This document shows, piece after piece, positions 51,103 through 60,105 of a stretch of 64,000 nt of DNA. The notes under the pieces were generated by a model, which was given only the letters and a program-made list of their open reading frames with translations, did not search any database and was not told the origin of the DNA. Made by a program: the position numbers and the translations under genes. Origin of the DNA: Heliomicrobium gestii (GTDB lineage: Bacteria > Bacillota > Desulfitobacteriia > Heliobacteriales > Heliobacteriaceae); NCBI RefSeq assembly GCF_009877435.1, contig NZ_WXEX01000006.1, positions 186,001 through 250,000 of the forward strand. Reading direction: 5' to 3'. Position 1 is the first letter of the stretch. Each line of letters begins with the position of its first letter.

Positions 51103-52122
51103 CCCGCTCACTCCCAGCAAGACGGGCGCAACGCCGACGCGCTTAAAATCGCCGATCCACACATTCAGCCCCATCCCCGCCATCGCCATGGCCATCAGGA
51201 ACAGGCTGGCGCTGACCATGGCAGCGGTGATCGCCGGCGAAAAGCAATGATACGTATTCAGCAGAGCCATCGCCAAAAAGCCCACCACAAACCAGGGGAT
51301 CGGCGCTGGGGTCTTCACCCTGGCGCCGATCCCTTCGTCTGCGCCGACGCCAGGGGCAGCGCCGTCGGGGAGGCCCGCGCCGGTGTTGGTGTTGGCGTCG
51401 GTTGCATCGGCGCTGGCGCGCTGGCGGTACCGCCACTCCAACGCCATCACGACAGGCGCCAGGAGGATCACCCGGCCCAGCTTCACCAGGAGCGCCTGGT
51501 CGCTGCCGCTGGCGCCGGCTGGCGCCGCTGCCGCCACCACATGGGCGATCTCATGGAGCGTCGCCCCGACAAAGACGCCGTATTGCTGCGCCGAAAAGGC
51601 AAGCACCGGCTGCAGGAGCGTGTACAGGACGGTGAATGCCGTTCCCAGCAAGGAAATCAAGGTGACCGATAGGGCCACCTCTTCGTCTTTCGCCCGCACC
51701 GCTTGCGCCGCCGCCCCGATCGCGGCAGCGCCGCAAACGCCTGTCCCAATCGCGATCAGCGATGTGAGCCGTTCGCCCACGGCGAGGCGCTTGCCGAGGA
51801 GATGAATGACGGTCAAGGCAAAGACAATCACGGTTCCATCGAGGGCCACCATGCGCCATCCGGCAGCGGCGATATCGGCAAGGTTCAGCCTCACCCCCAT
51901 GAGCACGATGCCCAGCCGGAGCAAGAACTTTGCCGCAAAGGCGAAGCCCCCTTTCATCGACGCCAATCGCTCACCGGCCGCGGCGCGCACCGCCATCCCC
52001 AGCAGGATGGCCGAAACTAAGGCGCCAAAAACGGTAAAGGGAGAAAAGCGAATCAACTGTTGGGCGGCCAGCGCCACCAGCGCCGTCAACAGCATCCCGC
52101 CCACAGTCCACCGGTACTTCAT
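51049..52122 (-). CDS. YeiH-family putative anion/sulfate exporter (UPF0324)
   Basis: This 357-residue membrane protein has about ten hydrophobic helices, paired halves and the family motifs KFLLRLGIVLMGVRLNLADI, TGVCGAAAIGA and HEIAHVVAAAAPAG. A Gly/Ala/Asp-rich loop (about residues 230-265) is a variable insert. AGGAGGG precedes the ATG. The coding tail overlaps the convergent lysR gene by 54 bases. Family members are called sulfate or sulfite exporters on limited evidence; the substrate here is not proven. Confidence 0.9.
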   Translation of the reverse strand: MKYRWTVGGMLLTALVALAAQQLIRFSPFTVFGALVSAILLGMAVRAAAGERLASMKGGFAFAAKFLLRLGIVLMGVRLNLADIAAAGWRMVALDGTVIVFALTVIHLLGKRLAVGERLTSLIAIGTGVCGAAAIGAAAQAVRAKDEEVALSVTLISLLGTAFTVLYTLLQPVLAFSAQQYGVFVGATLHEIAHVVAAAAPAGASGSDQALLVKLGRVILLAPVVMALEWRYRQRASADATDANTNTGAGLPDGAAPGVGADEGIGARVKTPAPIPWFVVGFLAMALLNTYHCFSPAITAAMVSASLFLMAMAMAGMGLNVWIGDFKRVGVAPVLLGVSGSVLLSLFGRFTMAVLSL

Positions 52123-52310
52123 CGTATCCCTCCTTGTCTACAGGCACAATCGTAACGCCTCAACAAGGAAAATGTAAAATTACTGTTGAAGATGTATGAC
52201 ATAAGCAAAAGTGATGAAAGACCACCACACAACACCGATAAGGAAAAGGGAAAAGAACGATAAGAAAACAGGAACAAACGTAAAAAACGATGCGACGGAG
52301 GCGGAACACG

Positions 52311-53297
52311 TTGAAATACCTCGTCACCGGCGGCGCCGGGTATATCGGCAGCCACACCGCCCTGGCCTTGTTGGCCGCTGGGGCAGAGGTGGTCATCCTT
52401 GACAACCTGACGACAGGCCATCGCGAACTCGCTCCCCAGGGCGTCTCCTTCTACCAGGGCGATGTGGGCGACGCGGCGCTGCTCACAGAGATCTTTGCCA
52501 CCCACGCCATCGACGGCGTCCTCCATTTCGCCGCCAAAAGCCTCGTCGGCGAATCGATGCGAGACCCGGGAGGCTATTTTCTCGCCAACACGGGCCAGAC
52601 GGCGGTGTTGCTGCAAGCCATGGCGAAATCCGGCGTCCGGCGCTTCGTCCTCTCCTCCACCGCCGCCGTCTATGGCGAGCCGGAACAGGTCCCCATCCCC
52701 GAAGACCACCCCGTTCGCCCCACCAACCCCTATGGTTTATCCAAACAGCTCATCGAGGCCATGCTCCCCTGGTTTGAGCGCGTCCACGGGATCCGTTGGA
52801 TGGCCCTGCGTTATTTCAACGTTGCCGGCGCCGACCCGGACGGGCGCAGCGGCGAATGCCATGAGCCGGAGACCCATCTCATCCCCAATGTGCTCCAGGT
52901 GGCCGAGGGGAAGCGAGAATTCCTCTCCCTCTTCGGCGACGATTATCCCACCCCGGACGGCACCTGCATCCGCGACTACATCCATGTGAGCGACCTGGCC
53001 GACGCCCATGTGCTGGCGCTGCAAGCCCTCGCCAACCGTCGCCCTTCCGGCGTCTGCAACCTCGGCAATGGGCAGGGTTTCTCAGTCTTGCAGGTCGTCG
53101 AAAGGGCCCGCCGAGTGACAGGCCATCCCATCCCCCTGCGCATGGAGCCGCGCCGCCCTGGCGACCCGGCGGTTCTCGTCGCCTCGAATGCGCGGGCGAC
53201 GGCTGAACTGGGCTGGCGCCCCCGCCATGGCGACCTCTCCGCCATCATCGAGACGGCCTGGCGGTGGCAGAGCCGGCGTGGGGACAAAGGCCTGTAA
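52311..53297 (+). CDS. galE: UDP-glucose 4-epimerase
   Basis: GalE interconverts UDP-glucose and UDP-galactose with bound NAD. I start at TTG 52311-52313 (328 residues): GGAGG lies nine bases upstream and the product begins MKYLVTGGAGYIGSH as family members do; the ATG seven codons earlier would contain that site. The catalytic Tyr/Lys pair is in NPYGLSKQLIE and the catalytic Ser/Thr in LSSTAAVYGEP. RYFNVAGADPDGRSGE and the C-terminal LGWRPR are also typical. A terminator-like hairpin follows. Together with galU it supports galactosyl-polymer synthesis. Confidence 0.96.
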   Translation: MKYLVTGGAGYIGSHTALALLAAGAEVVILDNLTTGHRELAPQGVSFYQGDVGDAALLTEIFATHAIDGVLHFAAKSLVGESMRDPGGYFLANTGQTAVLLQAMAKSGVRRFVLSSTAAVYGEPEQVPIPEDHPVRPTNPYGLSKQLIEAMLPWFERVHGIRWMALRYFNVAGADPDGRSGECHEPETHLIPNVLQVAEGKREFLSLFGDDYPTPDGTCIRDYIHVSDLADAHVLALQALANRRPSGVCNLGNGQGFSVLQVVERARRVTGHPIPLRMEPRRPGDPAVLVASNARATAELGWRPRHGDLSAIIETAWRWQSRRGDKGL

Positions 53298-53368
53298 AAG
53301 TAACAGCGGAGAATGCTCATTGGAGCTTCCCCGCTGCATGGAACCCTTTTTCAACATGGCGCAGAAAC

Positions 53369-53400
53369 AGAGGGGCTGCCGCATCGTCGGCAGCCCCTCT
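53369..53400. terminator. Hairpin between convergent galE and DHH genes
   Basis: AGAGGGGCTGCCG (53369-53381) and CGGCAGCCCCTCT (53388-53400) form a perfect 13-base stem with a six-base loop. T-rich tracts after it are short on both strands (GTTTGCTG; CTGTTTCTG), so termination may be moderate. Confidence 0.7.
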
Positions 53401-53440
53401 GTTTGCTGTATTGGTTTATCGACCATAGCGTAACCGTCCG

Positions 53441-54352
53441 TTACCGATCCCGGAAGGCCGCTGTCAGCGCCTGCAATGTCCTTTCCGCTTCATCATGCCG
53501 CACCTGGCAGGTGCCCACATTGAAGTGACCGCCGCCGCCATACTTGAGCATGACCGATCCGATATTGACGGAGGAAGACTTGTCGAAGATCGACTTGCCG
53601 CAGGTGAAGACGCAGTTGTCCAGCTTGCCCTGAACGATCCAGATGCTGATGTTCACTTCCGGGAAGAGGGCGTAGGGGATGAAGCGGTTGCCCGAATAGA
53701 TGGGCTCGACACCGCGCAGGTCCGTGATCAACACGTTCTGCTCCACCTTCGAATGCGCCTTGATCATCCCTTTGAACAACTCGGCCTGCTCAAAGTAGAG
53801 CTCCACCCGCTCCTTCACATCGGGATCGTCCATGATCGCCTCGATGGGCTTATGGCGGATCTCATGGGCCAGCTTCTCCATCAACTGGTAGTTGCTGATG
53901 GTGAAGTTGCGGAACCGGCCCAGGCCGGTGCGGGGATCCATGACAAAGGAGAGCAGCACCCAACCGGTCGGGTTTAACGCCTCTTCCACGGTGAACTGGG
54001 CCGAGTCGGCCTTATCGACCGCCGCCATGAGGGCGTCGAAGTCGGAACCAAACTTTTCCTGTCCGCCGTAATAATCGTAGATGACACGGGCGCAGGAGGG
54101 CGCCGGACGTGACATCCCCTGGTACTGCGCCTTCAGGCTGCCCCGCTCCTCCTCGGAGGAGTGGTGGTCAAACCAGAGACCGCAACCGGGGACAAAAGGA
54201 ACGTTGGCGATGACGTCATTTTCATTGACCTCAATGAGTCCATCCTGCATGTCCTTCGGATGGACAAATTTGAAGGAATCGACGAGATCCAGTTCAATCA
54301 GCAGGGCCGCGCAAGCCAAACCGTCAAAATCCGATCGAGTCAGCAGTCGCAT
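53441..54352 (-). CDS. DHH-family phosphoesterase
   Basis: This 303-residue protein has the DHH phosphoesterase fold: DFDGLACAALL (residues 8-18) supplies the first Asp pair and LWFDHHSSEEE near residue 59 the DHH motif. A further Asp in MAAVDKADSAQF and the DHHA1-type C-terminal GGGGHFNVGTCQV near residue 278 complete the set. Such enzymes hydrolyse nanoRNA, cyclic dinucleotides or polyphosphate. The gene stands alone between convergent galE and hupL. Which substrate is used cannot be told. GGGGAG precedes the ATG. Confidence 0.9.
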   Translation of the reverse strand: MRLLTRSDFDGLACAALLIELDLVDSFKFVHPKDMQDGLIEVNENDVIANVPFVPGCGLWFDHHSSEEERGSLKAQYQGMSRPAPSCARVIYDYYGGQEKFGSDFDALMAAVDKADSAQFTVEEALNPTGWVLLSFVMDPRTGLGRFRNFTISNYQLMEKLAHEIRHKPIEAIMDDPDVKERVELYFEQAELFKGMIKAHSKVEQNVLITDLRGVEPIYSGNRFIPYALFPEVNISIWIVQGKLDNCVFTCGKSIFDKSSSVNIGSVMLKYGGGGHFNVGTCQVRHDEAERTLQALTAAFRDR

Positions 54353-54402
54353 CTTCGCTCCCCGAAAAACCGGGGATTCACCTCCCAGTCAAGCTCCTGC
54401 CT

Positions 54403-55812
54403 CTATTGTAACGGCAATTCACTAAAACGAAAAGCGGCAGCGTCTTTTTTCCTGTCCACAACATGGGTCGCACAGGCCAGGCAGGGATCGTAGGCGCGGA
54501 TGATCCGCCCCAGGATGGTGAAGAGCGAATCGGGGCGCCCGATCTCCGTCCCGACGAGGGCCGACTCCACGGGACCCCGCCGTCCCTGCCCGTCCTTCGG
54601 CGAAAAATTCCAGACAGTCGGCGTGATGATGTCGTAGCGAACCACCCGTTCCGCTTCGACCTCCGCCCGGTGCAGCAACACCCCTCGCATGGCATCGGTG
54701 ATTGCCGTCACCTGGCCTTTGACAGGCGTCTTTTTTTGAGCGATCGGCGGCTCGCCGGGGACGAGCCGGCGCAGCCACTCCCCCATCAGCCGGGCGATCC
54801 GCGCCATCTCGAGCGACCTGGCGCAAATCCGATCCATCGTCGAGGTCCCGCCGTCGTAAAAACCGTTGATCCGCATCCGCGCCAGCGGCCCCACCTCGAA
54901 GGGCTCCCCTGCGTAGCGAACTGTTTTGACGAAGCTGTAGCCCCCTGGTTTATCGGGATCGGGCGCAAGTTCCCCCTTCTCTGTTCGAAACCAACTGTGG
55001 GCCGTCTCTTCCCGGATCCACTCGCTCCGCGGCTCCGCCATCCCCTGTTCCGTCATCGCCCCGCCCTTCCACAGGAAGCGCTCGTTCCTCGGCCCAAACC
55101 GGAAGAGGCCGAAGGAGAGCAGGCGCATGGGCGTCTGGCCGATGAAAAAGTAGTCGCCATAGGTTTTGGCGATCAACGCCGTATCCGGCAACAGGCAAGT
55201 TTCGATAAAGCGTTCAATGTCTTGCAACAAGGCGCACGCCTGGGCAACCTTGTCGGCCGTCGGCGCCACACTGACGCCGCCATGGACAAAGCTATGCTGG
55301 TGGGGCGCCTTGCCGCCGAAGAGGGCCAAGATCCGGTGGCTTTTCTGCGCGGCGCCGATGGCCTCCCCATAATGGGCCACCAGGCGCGCTGTCGTTCCTT
55401 CATCAAAGCGGGCATCCGTGAGGTTTTGCCGGAGAAAGGGCGGCCGCTCCGGCATCTGTACGAAATCGGGCAGGCTGAAGAGATAAAAGTGGCGGAGATG
55501 ATTCTGCAAAAAGTCAGCGCCATACATGATGTTGCGCAAGAGCTGAGCATTTTCGGAGATCTCATGGTCGTAGAGTTCATCGAGGAGATAGCTGGCCGTG
55601 GCGCCATGGGCCAGCGAGCAGATCCCACAGACCCGCTGGGTCAGATAGACGGCGTCGGTCACGGCGCGATCTCGCAGGATCGCCTCAAATCCCCGGAAGA
55701 GAGGACTGCACACAAAGGCGTCGACGACACGTCCCCCTTCCAGGATCACCTGGGCCGAGAGAAGACCGCTGAGCCGCGTGACCGGGCTGAAGAGCACCCG
55801 CTGAGGACTCAT
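54403..55812 (-). CDS. hupL: NiFe uptake hydrogenase large subunit
   Basis: The large subunit holds the NiFe centre that splits H2. The 469-residue protein has the N-terminal Cys pair in RVCGICSLAHG (Cys62, Cys65) and the C-terminal pair in DPCLACATH (Cys444, Cys447, His450). Nineteen residues follow His450 and are probably removed by a maturation protease. The conserved RGFE sits near residue 40. It is shorter than typical respiratory group 1 enzymes. AGGAGGGG precedes the ATG, 24 bases after hupS. No hyp or hupD-type maturation genes and no cytochrome b subunit are in the window. Confidence 0.96.
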   Translation of the reverse strand: MSPQRVLFSPVTRLSGLLSAQVILEGGRVVDAFVCSPLFRGFEAILRDRAVTDAVYLTQRVCGICSLAHGATASYLLDELYDHEISENAQLLRNIMYGADFLQNHLRHFYLFSLPDFVQMPERPPFLRQNLTDARFDEGTTARLVAHYGEAIGAAQKSHRILALFGGKAPHQHSFVHGGVSVAPTADKVAQACALLQDIERFIETCLLPDTALIAKTYGDYFFIGQTPMRLLSFGLFRFGPRNERFLWKGGAMTEQGMAEPRSEWIREETAHSWFRTEKGELAPDPDKPGGYSFVKTVRYAGEPFEVGPLARMRINGFYDGGTSTMDRICARSLEMARIARLMGEWLRRLVPGEPPIAQKKTPVKGQVTAITDAMRGVLLHRAEVEAERVVRYDIITPTVWNFSPKDGQGRRGPVESALVGTEIGRPDSLFTILGRIIRAYDPCLACATHVVDRKKDAAAFRFSELPLQ

Positions 55813-55836
55813 GGGTCCACCCCTCCTTTCACGCCG

Positions 55837-56847
55837 TCAACTTCCGGGCTCTGGCGACGCTCTCCCTCTGGCAGCGTCCCCCAGCACTCGCGGAGGTTTC
55901 CTGTTTTCGGCGGTTTCGCCTTTTTGCGGCAGCCTCGCTTTTTCTGGCAACGGCGTGAAAAAAGGCGTCGACCCGTCTGGAAAGTCCGGATTGGTGCAGC
56001 CGATGCAGGGCGTGTTCGCCTTCACGGGCCAACTCACATGATCGACCCATAAGCGGTAGGGACAGTCAGCGTACGTCTTCGGTCCTGCGCAGCCCAGCGA
56101 AAACAGGCACTCTCGGTCGCCAAGTCGCTGGGCAAACACCTTCTGATCGAAATAGGACCGCCGTTGGCAGTGCCGGTGAACGGTGCTGCCATAAAACATC
56201 ACCGGGCGCCCCCGTTCGTCCAGTTCCGGCATCCCATAGAGAAGCAGGTGCGCCAGCGTCCCCACGAACCAGTCGGGATTGACAGGGCATCCGCTCACGT
56301 TGATCACCGTCCCGTCGATCACCTCGCTGACAGCGGCGCATCCCGTCGGGTTGGGCCGGGCCGCCGAAGGACCGCCAAAGGCGGCGCAGGTCCCCAATGC
56401 CACCACGTATTCGGCCGCGCTTCCCAACCACCGCACCGCATCGTAGGCTGTCAACGGACCGGCAGGCGTCCAAGCGATCACCGCAAAGCGCCCCCGCCCG
56501 CCTAGGGGAATGGCGCCTTCGACCACGAGGGTGTAGCGCTGCTTCCTGCGCTCATGGGCGTCCTGCAACAACCAAAGGGCGTCCCTTCCCTGGGCTGCCA
56601 TGAACGTGTTGCTGTAGAGCAGATCGATCATCCCGGAAAAGACCTGATCGGCATAGGGGGCGGCCGTGTTCAAAAAGGAGATGTTGTTGTCGCCGCTGTC
56701 ACAGGTCTCGATCCAGATGACCGGCAGCTTGCCGCCGCGCTGTCCCGCCAGGCGCCCCCGAACCAGGGGCAGCACCGCGCCCGTTAAGGCATCCCCCTTC
56801 TCAAAAGGCCAGTTCCGGCACAGCCGCTCAAATTCCGCCCTGCGCAT
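55837..56847 (-). CDS. hupS: NiFe uptake hydrogenase small subunit, atypical proximal-cluster motif
   Basis: The small subunit carries the iron-sulfur relay. ATG 56845-56847 (336 residues) follows GGGAGGGG and is preferred over one ten codons upstream. There is no Tat signal, so the enzyme should be cytoplasmic. Proximal ligands are Cys154 (GTCAAFGG) and Cys187 (SGCPVN), but the usual CxGC reads CDSGD (Cys49, Asp53). The distal cluster has His224, Cys227, Cys247 and Cys253; the medial has Cys262, Cys281 and Cys284. Replacement of Cys by Asp or Asn at this site is known in group 1h and cyanobacterial HupS enzymes. A Pro/Glu/Gly-rich tail follows. Confidence 0.95.
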   Translation of the reverse strand: MRRAEFERLCRNWPFEKGDALTGAVLPLVRGRLAGQRGGKLPVIWIETCDSGDNNISFLNTAAPYADQVFSGMIDLLYSNTFMAAQGRDALWLLQDAHERRKQRYTLVVEGAIPLGGRGRFAVIAWTPAGPLTAYDAVRWLGSAAEYVVALGTCAAFGGPSAARPNPTGCAAVSEVIDGTVINVSGCPVNPDWFVGTLAHLLLYGMPELDERGRPVMFYGSTVHRHCQRRSYFDQKVFAQRLGDRECLFSLGCAGPKTYADCPYRLWVDHVSWPVKANTPCIGCTNPDFPDGSTPFFTPLPEKARLPQKGETAENRKPPRVLGDAARGRASPEPGS

Positions 56848-57013
56848 GGACGTCCCCTCCCCGATGCCGCCTGTCACCTGTCGCCTCGCCGATCCTCCTG
56901 TTCACGGTATGTGTATGCGACGGTAGAACATGCCATACGAGAGAAAGAAAGGACGCCTCCGCCGAAGACGTCGCTTATGTATCCCTTTCTCTTTATTGTC
57001 ATTGGGGCGCTTT

Positions 57014-57916
57014 TCAAAGGGCCCCTTCGCGCTCCCATCGCTCATGGACGTTAAACCAGTAAAACCACTGCTCGGGAACCCAGGCCACCATCTCAGCCAG
57101 CAGACGGTTCAGGCGGTTTGTCGCCTCGGTCCGCTGGTGGGGACGAAACTCCCTATGCAGGTAGACGGGCGGGCAAAAGACGAGACAGTGCTCAGAGCCA
57201 CGAATCCGGTGGCCGTAAAATGGCACGACCGGCGTCTCCAGGTCCAGCGCCAGCAGCGCCGTTCCGCCGGGGCTGCGCGTCGGGCGATCGAAAAAAAGGG
57301 ACGGCGGGAAGTTGGGACGCCAAAAATCGCCGAGCAAAAAGATCAGCCCTCGTTGCTGCAGGTGCCGGCGCAGCGCGCGAACCAATTCCAAGGGCGGTGT
57401 GGCGTCATAATCCAGGCCCGGGCAGCCCAACTGGTGAAAACGTTCGTAGATGGGCCGAAGTTCGGGACTGCCGGCGGTCCCCACAGTCAGGCAGGGATAC
57501 CGCCGGGAAAGGGCCCAATAGGAATAAAAAAAATTCCCCAGATGGGGGGTGAACAGGATGGCCCCTCGCCCGGAGCTCAGCGCCGTCTCCAGGTGTTCCA
57601 GCCCTTCGATGGCGAAGGGCTGTTCTTGCAGCCTCTCCGGCTCGGCGACAGCCGCCAGCACCTCGTACAACGCGAGGGCGCCATGCCGAAAAAAGTCCCG
57701 GCAGCATGTGTACAAGCGAGCCTCCGACGCTTCCCCCAGCAGTTCGCCCATATTCGCCTTCACCTGTTCCCGCACGACGCCGGCGAAACGGTACAGCGCC
57801 CATCCCAGCGTCTGGCAAGCGGCCAACACGATGGGCCGCGGCAGAAGAGCGACCAGCCGAGCCAGCGATTCGAAGCGCCCTTCATCGCCGGTGATTTTCG
57901 CGATCCATTCGTACAT
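57014..57916 (-). CDS. LpxL/HtrB-like acyltransferase
   Basis: This 300-residue protein belongs to the lysophospholipid/lipid A acyltransferase superfamily. The catalytic His and its partner are in LFTPHLGNFFYSYWALSRRY near residue 125 (the H-x4-N form used by LpxL). GLIFLLGDFWRP and PGGTALLALDLETPVVPFYGHR further on are typical, as is the C-terminal WFYWFNVHERWE. ATG 57914-57916 is preceded by GAGGGG; a GTG six codons earlier overlaps it. A Firmicute without lipid A must use another acceptor. The OlsB-like gene ends just upstream, so the two may build one lipid. Confidence 0.88.
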   Translation of the reverse strand: MYEWIAKITGDEGRFESLARLVALLPRPIVLAACQTLGWALYRFAGVVREQVKANMGELLGEASEARLYTCCRDFFRHGALALYEVLAAVAEPERLQEQPFAIEGLEHLETALSSGRGAILFTPHLGNFFYSYWALSRRYPCLTVGTAGSPELRPIYERFHQLGCPGLDYDATPPLELVRALRRHLQQRGLIFLLGDFWRPNFPPSLFFDRPTRSPGGTALLALDLETPVVPFYGHRIRGSEHCLVFCPPVYLHREFRPHQRTEATNRLNRLLAEMVAWVPEQWFYWFNVHERWEREGAL

Positions 57917-57943
57917 AACAGCCCATCCCCTCACCCGCTGCCG

Positions 57944-58708
57944 TTAGCGCAGAAAATGCCGCTGATACCGCCTCGCCACATTGGCCGTCTCGAGGACAAC
58001 GAAAAAATCGGTGGTCCGAAAGATCGGATCATAGGCCGGTTCACCGGCGATCTCCGCACCCAGCCACTGGTAGCCCTTGAGCAGCGGCGGCAAGCGCCGG
58101 TTCATCTCTTTTTCGCTGTAGGCGATGTCCACCTGTCGCAACCCCGCGATCCGGTGGGAAGCGAGCGGGCAGATCCCAAAGCGCTCCGTCACGACGCCTT
58201 TTTTCCATAACAGGCTGTACAGTTCGCTTACAGCGTCCACATCCTGCCCCGGCAGGCTCACACAGCCGATCAGGTATCGATGGCTGTGCAGTTGCAGATA
58301 ATCGGCGATGCCCTCCCAGAGCCGCTGAATCACCGTGCCGTTGCGGTATTCCGGAGCGACGCAACTGCGGCCCAATTCCAAGGTGAGCCCTTTCACCGCC
58401 CTAAAGGCGGAAAGGTCGAACTCCGTCTCCGAATAAAAGCCGATATGCTCCATCACCCGGTATCCCGGGAGCAGGCGGTACGCGCCGACGACGCAATCCC
58501 TGTCCGCATCTGTCACGATCAAGTGATCACAATAGGCATCATAGGCATCACGCTCGATGCCGGACGCGTCATAGAGATGGCGATTGCCCAACTCTTCCAC
58601 GAAAACCTGGTAGCGCAAGCGCAGCGCCTGTTCGATCTCGTCGGCCCGTTGCGCCAGCTTGACCTGCAACGCCGCCCGTCGAGCGACAGGGACCACTGTG
58701 CGGTTCAT
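57944..58708 (-). CDS. OlsB-like GNAT N-acyltransferase
   Basis: This 254-residue protein resembles OlsB, the ornithine-acyl carrier protein N-acyltransferase, within the GNAT/hemolysin-related family. Evidence: QVKLAQRADEIEQALRLRYQVFVEEL near the start, YCDHLIVTDADRDCVVGAYRLLPG, and LELGRSCVAPEYRNGTVIQRLWEGIADYL in the acyl-CoA/ACP-binding region. ATG 58706-58708 follows GGGGAG; an ATG 27 codons earlier does not. The LpxL-like gene begins 27 bases downstream. OlsB attaches a 3-hydroxy fatty acid to ornithine; the amino acceptor here is unknown. N-acyl amino acid synthase activity is an alternative. Confidence 0.82.
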   Translation of the reverse strand: MNRTVVPVARRAALQVKLAQRADEIEQALRLRYQVFVEELGNRHLYDASGIERDAYDAYCDHLIVTDADRDCVVGAYRLLPGYRVMEHIGFYSETEFDLSAFRAVKGLTLELGRSCVAPEYRNGTVIQRLWEGIADYLQLHSHRYLIGCVSLPGQDVDAVSELYSLLWKKGVVTERFGICPLASHRIAGLRQVDIAYSEKEMNRRLPPLLKGYQWLGAEIAGEPAYDPIFRTTDFFVVLETANVARRYQRHFLR

Positions 58709-58926
58709 GGCGCACTCCCCTTTCCATACCGGTCGCTCCTCGATGATTTCCTGGAAAGCAGACCCTTTTCCGGCAAGTGCGGCAATCACAACAGTGTGAA
58801 AACTGTATCAGCCCCATCTTATCGTTTTGTTGCCAAATGGTTAAAAAATGGTAACATAACCTGCTCACAGGCGCGCACACTGAAAACGTCCCGGCACATC
58901 CGGACCCGCAAGCGAGGCCCACAGCT
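58709..58926. promoter_or_regulatory. Divergent promoter region between the OlsB-like and patatin genes
   Basis: This 218-base gap has an AT-rich centre (58800-58860, with TTGTTGCCAAATGG and AATGGTAACATAA). A GTAACATAA -10-like string lies on the plus strand near 58850. No operator palindrome was recognised. Confidence 0.35.
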
Positions 58927-59904
58927 TTGACGAAAATCGGAATCGCCCTGGGCGGCGGCGGCATCGTCGGCTGCGCCCACCTGGGGATCCTCCTCGCCCT
59001 CGAAGAAGCGCGCATCCCCATCCACTGTTTGGCAGGAACCAGTTCCGGCTCCATCGTGGCCGCCCTCTACGGATTCGGTTACAGCGCCCGGGAACTGATC
59101 GAATTCGTCCCCTCCATCGACCGCAGCTATCTCGATTACGACTACGGCCAGTTTCTTAATAAGCTGTTCCGCAAGGACGCGCAAACGCGCGGTCTGGTGC
59201 GCGGCAAAAAGCTCTTCGAACTGATCGCCGAAAAGACGGGGGACGCCCGGATGGTCGACCTGAAAAACCCCGTCGCTATCTTGTCGGCGGACCTGCGACG
59301 AGGCCGGCAGGCGCTGTTTGCCTCCCGACCGCTCCTTCATCCCCTCCCTGACAGCGACGTCTTTTCCGACATCTCCGTCGCCCGGGCCGTCCAGGCCAGT
59401 TGCGCCGTTCCCCTGCTCTTTCAGCCGGTCGAATACAAGAACCACCTCTTCGTCGACGGCGGCATCCTGGAGAACTGCCCCGCCTCGGCTGCGCGCGCCC
59501 TCGGCGCCGACATCGTCCTCGCCGTCGACCTGGTCTTTGCCGATCCCGTCGACGCGCCTTTCCACTCCTTCATGTCCATCCTGTACCGGGTGATCACCAT
59601 CAACGTGGCCAGCCAGTCGAAACGGACCGCCCAACATGCCGATCTCGTGCTTCGCCCCCATGTGGGCGGCATCGGCATGTTCGATTTCAACCAGGCGGAA
59701 CACTGCATGGAGCGCGGCTATGACCATGCGAAAGAACGCCTGGACGAGATTTTCGACATCCTCGACCGGGTCGATAGGGCCTGCCACAGAAAAGCGCCAT
59801 CGTCGATGACACATCTGTTAACAGGGAAACCCTTTGCCAGCTTCCGATCTCGACAGAGACTTGCGTCAACGACTTCCTCTTTTTTCAGCAAAATTCGACA
59901 GTGA
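58927..59904 (+). CDS. Patatin-like phospholipase
   Basis: This 325-residue esterase has the oxyanion loop LGGGGIVGCAHLG near residue 8, the nucleophile Ser in AGTSSGS near residue 40 and the catalytic Asp in VDGGILENCPAS near residue 177. Together these form the Ser-Asp dyad of patatin-like phospholipases. There is no signal peptide, so it is cytosolic. Start TTG 58927-58929 is preceded by GCGAGG. It diverges from the OlsB/LpxL-like pair; a linked role in membrane lipid turnover is inferred. The last 50 residues are Ser/Lys-rich. Confidence 0.92.
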   Translation: MTKIGIALGGGGIVGCAHLGILLALEEARIPIHCLAGTSSGSIVAALYGFGYSARELIEFVPSIDRSYLDYDYGQFLNKLFRKDAQTRGLVRGKKLFELIAEKTGDARMVDLKNPVAILSADLRRGRQALFASRPLLHPLPDSDVFSDISVARAVQASCAVPLLFQPVEYKNHLFVDGGILENCPASAARALGADIVLAVDLVFADPVDAPFHSFMSILYRVITINVASQSKRTAQHADLVLRPHVGGIGMFDFNQAEHCMERGYDHAKERLDEIFDILDRVDRACHRKAPSSMTHLLTGKPFASFRSRQRLASTTSSFFSKIRQ

Positions 59905-59953
59905 TTCCGAAGGTATTCCGGTGGAAGATCTTATGTCTCTCGCCGTTTTTTTC

Positions 59954-59983
59954 TTTACCAACCCGCAATTCATCGGTTATACT
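59954..59983 (+). promoter_or_regulatory. Possible SigA promoter of the zinc-ribbon gene
   Basis: TTTACC (59954-59959) and TATACT (59978-59983) are separated by 18 bases. The -10 is good, the -35 weak. The palindrome GAGCTTAAGCTC follows immediately. It lies about 120 bases before the gene at 60106. Confidence 0.35.
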
Positions 59984-60105
59984 GAGCTTAAGCTCGCGAT
60001 GCTTACGGATGGACGATACCCTTCTCGATTGCCACCGGCTATGGGAAGTGATGGGATGCGGTACCTCCTTAGCACGGGCAAACGATTATCGAGGAGGATT
60101 TTCTC

